This document shows positions 63,496-64,000 of a DNA stretch of 64,000 bases, in pieces. The translations under genes and the position numbers were made by a program. Numbering within the stretch: the first letter of the stretch is position 1; each line of letters opens with the position of its first letter. Source of the DNA: Eopsaltria australis (lineage: Eukaryota > Chordata > Aves > Passeriformes > Petroicidae); NCBI GenBank assembly GCA_034509425.1, contig JAVTVJ010000033.1, positions 4,027,001 through 4,091,000 of the forward strand, written 5' to 3'. The notes below the pieces were generated by a model that had not been told where the DNA came from, made no database searches, and saw only the letters and a program-made list of their open reading frames with translations.

Positions 63496-64000
63496 ATAGA
63501 TATAAGCAGTTAACTTTTTATTTTACAGTTAGATAAATCAACTGCCACAGGAACTGTGTTAGTTATGGTGCTTTAAAAACAGGTACATTTAATGGTAAGC
63601 AGTGATCAATGAATCCAAATGAAAATGCTTTCACAACTGATTGAAATATCAGGGAAAGAGAGATTTGGCACACATCTATGATCTTTTCCTGGTCTAAAAA
63701 ACTACAGCAGAAGAATTCCTCTCGTTTTGATACAAACATTCCTGTTGGCTATCAGAAAGTGCAATGTTGGTGCACGTGTCTCAAGATTCATCCTTATTTG
63801 TCAAAAAATATATTATATATGCCTGTACTTTTCAGGAGAGATGAATCATATTGGACAATAATAATTTAACAATTGTCAATAATTTATCTTAATTTATCAA
63901 TTACTAGAGATAGAACTTGGATATAACAGACCTCCTATCGTAAGAACAAAGAACATGAGAAATATTTGTCATATAGAGCTGTAAGGTGTTCAAAACTTGT
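63496..64000. other. Unique AT-rich sequence, no gene seen
   Basis: No gene, repeat or RNA recognised in the last 500 bases. Confidence 0.6.

Noticed and set aside
1..64000. Prokaryotic operons, CRISPR arrays, tRNA or rRNA genes
   Set aside because: No regular spaced repeats, no RNA gene signatures and no long coding frames; CR1 and LTR content shows a vertebrate genome.

Overview
The window looks like vertebrate nuclear DNA, most probably a bird. The evidence is a set of decayed CR1 LINE fragments with the 8-bp ATTCTATG-type 3' tail, plus one solo LTR of a retroviral LTR family common in birds. The DNA is AT-rich, poor in CpG and dense with stop codons in all frames. It has no bacterial-type gene layout, and I recognise no complete gene, tRNA, rRNA or CRISPR array. 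Gene desert or the interior of a very long intron are the best readings. I cannot name the locus.

Layout. Positions 1-32600 hold plus-strand CR1 fragments at about 1.9-3.2, 4.6-5.1, 21.0-21.2 and 32.4-32.6 kb. An unclassified GC-richer repeat lies at about 16.4-16.85 kb. An antisense solo LTR at 29.6-30.2 kb abuts a decayed gag-like reading frame on the plus strand. Positions 32.6-59.7 kb are mostly unique AT-rich sequence with microsatellites and a second copy of the 16.4-kb repeat at about 45.6-46.2 kb. Positions 59.7-63.5 kb form a cluster of at least four minus-strand CR1 fragments (endonuclease region, 3' tail, 3' end plus ORF2 C-terminus, and ORF2 C-terminus plus RT). These flank about 1 kb of GC-richer sequence with an 18-C run.

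The most gene-like signal is a possible 160-nt internal coding exon on the minus strand (32606-32765). It has a strong polypyrimidine tract and acceptor, a good donor and exactly one open frame. Several shorter splice-flanked open segments (9195-9230, 13363-13430, 45323-45344, 50379-50431, 61047-61081) were found by eye. Since long introns are full of chance pseudoexons, these are leads only. I saw no convincing undescribed system. The remaining items of interest are structural: a G-quadruplex motif, an overlapping palindrome and hairpin, nested transposons and possible conserved noncoding elements.
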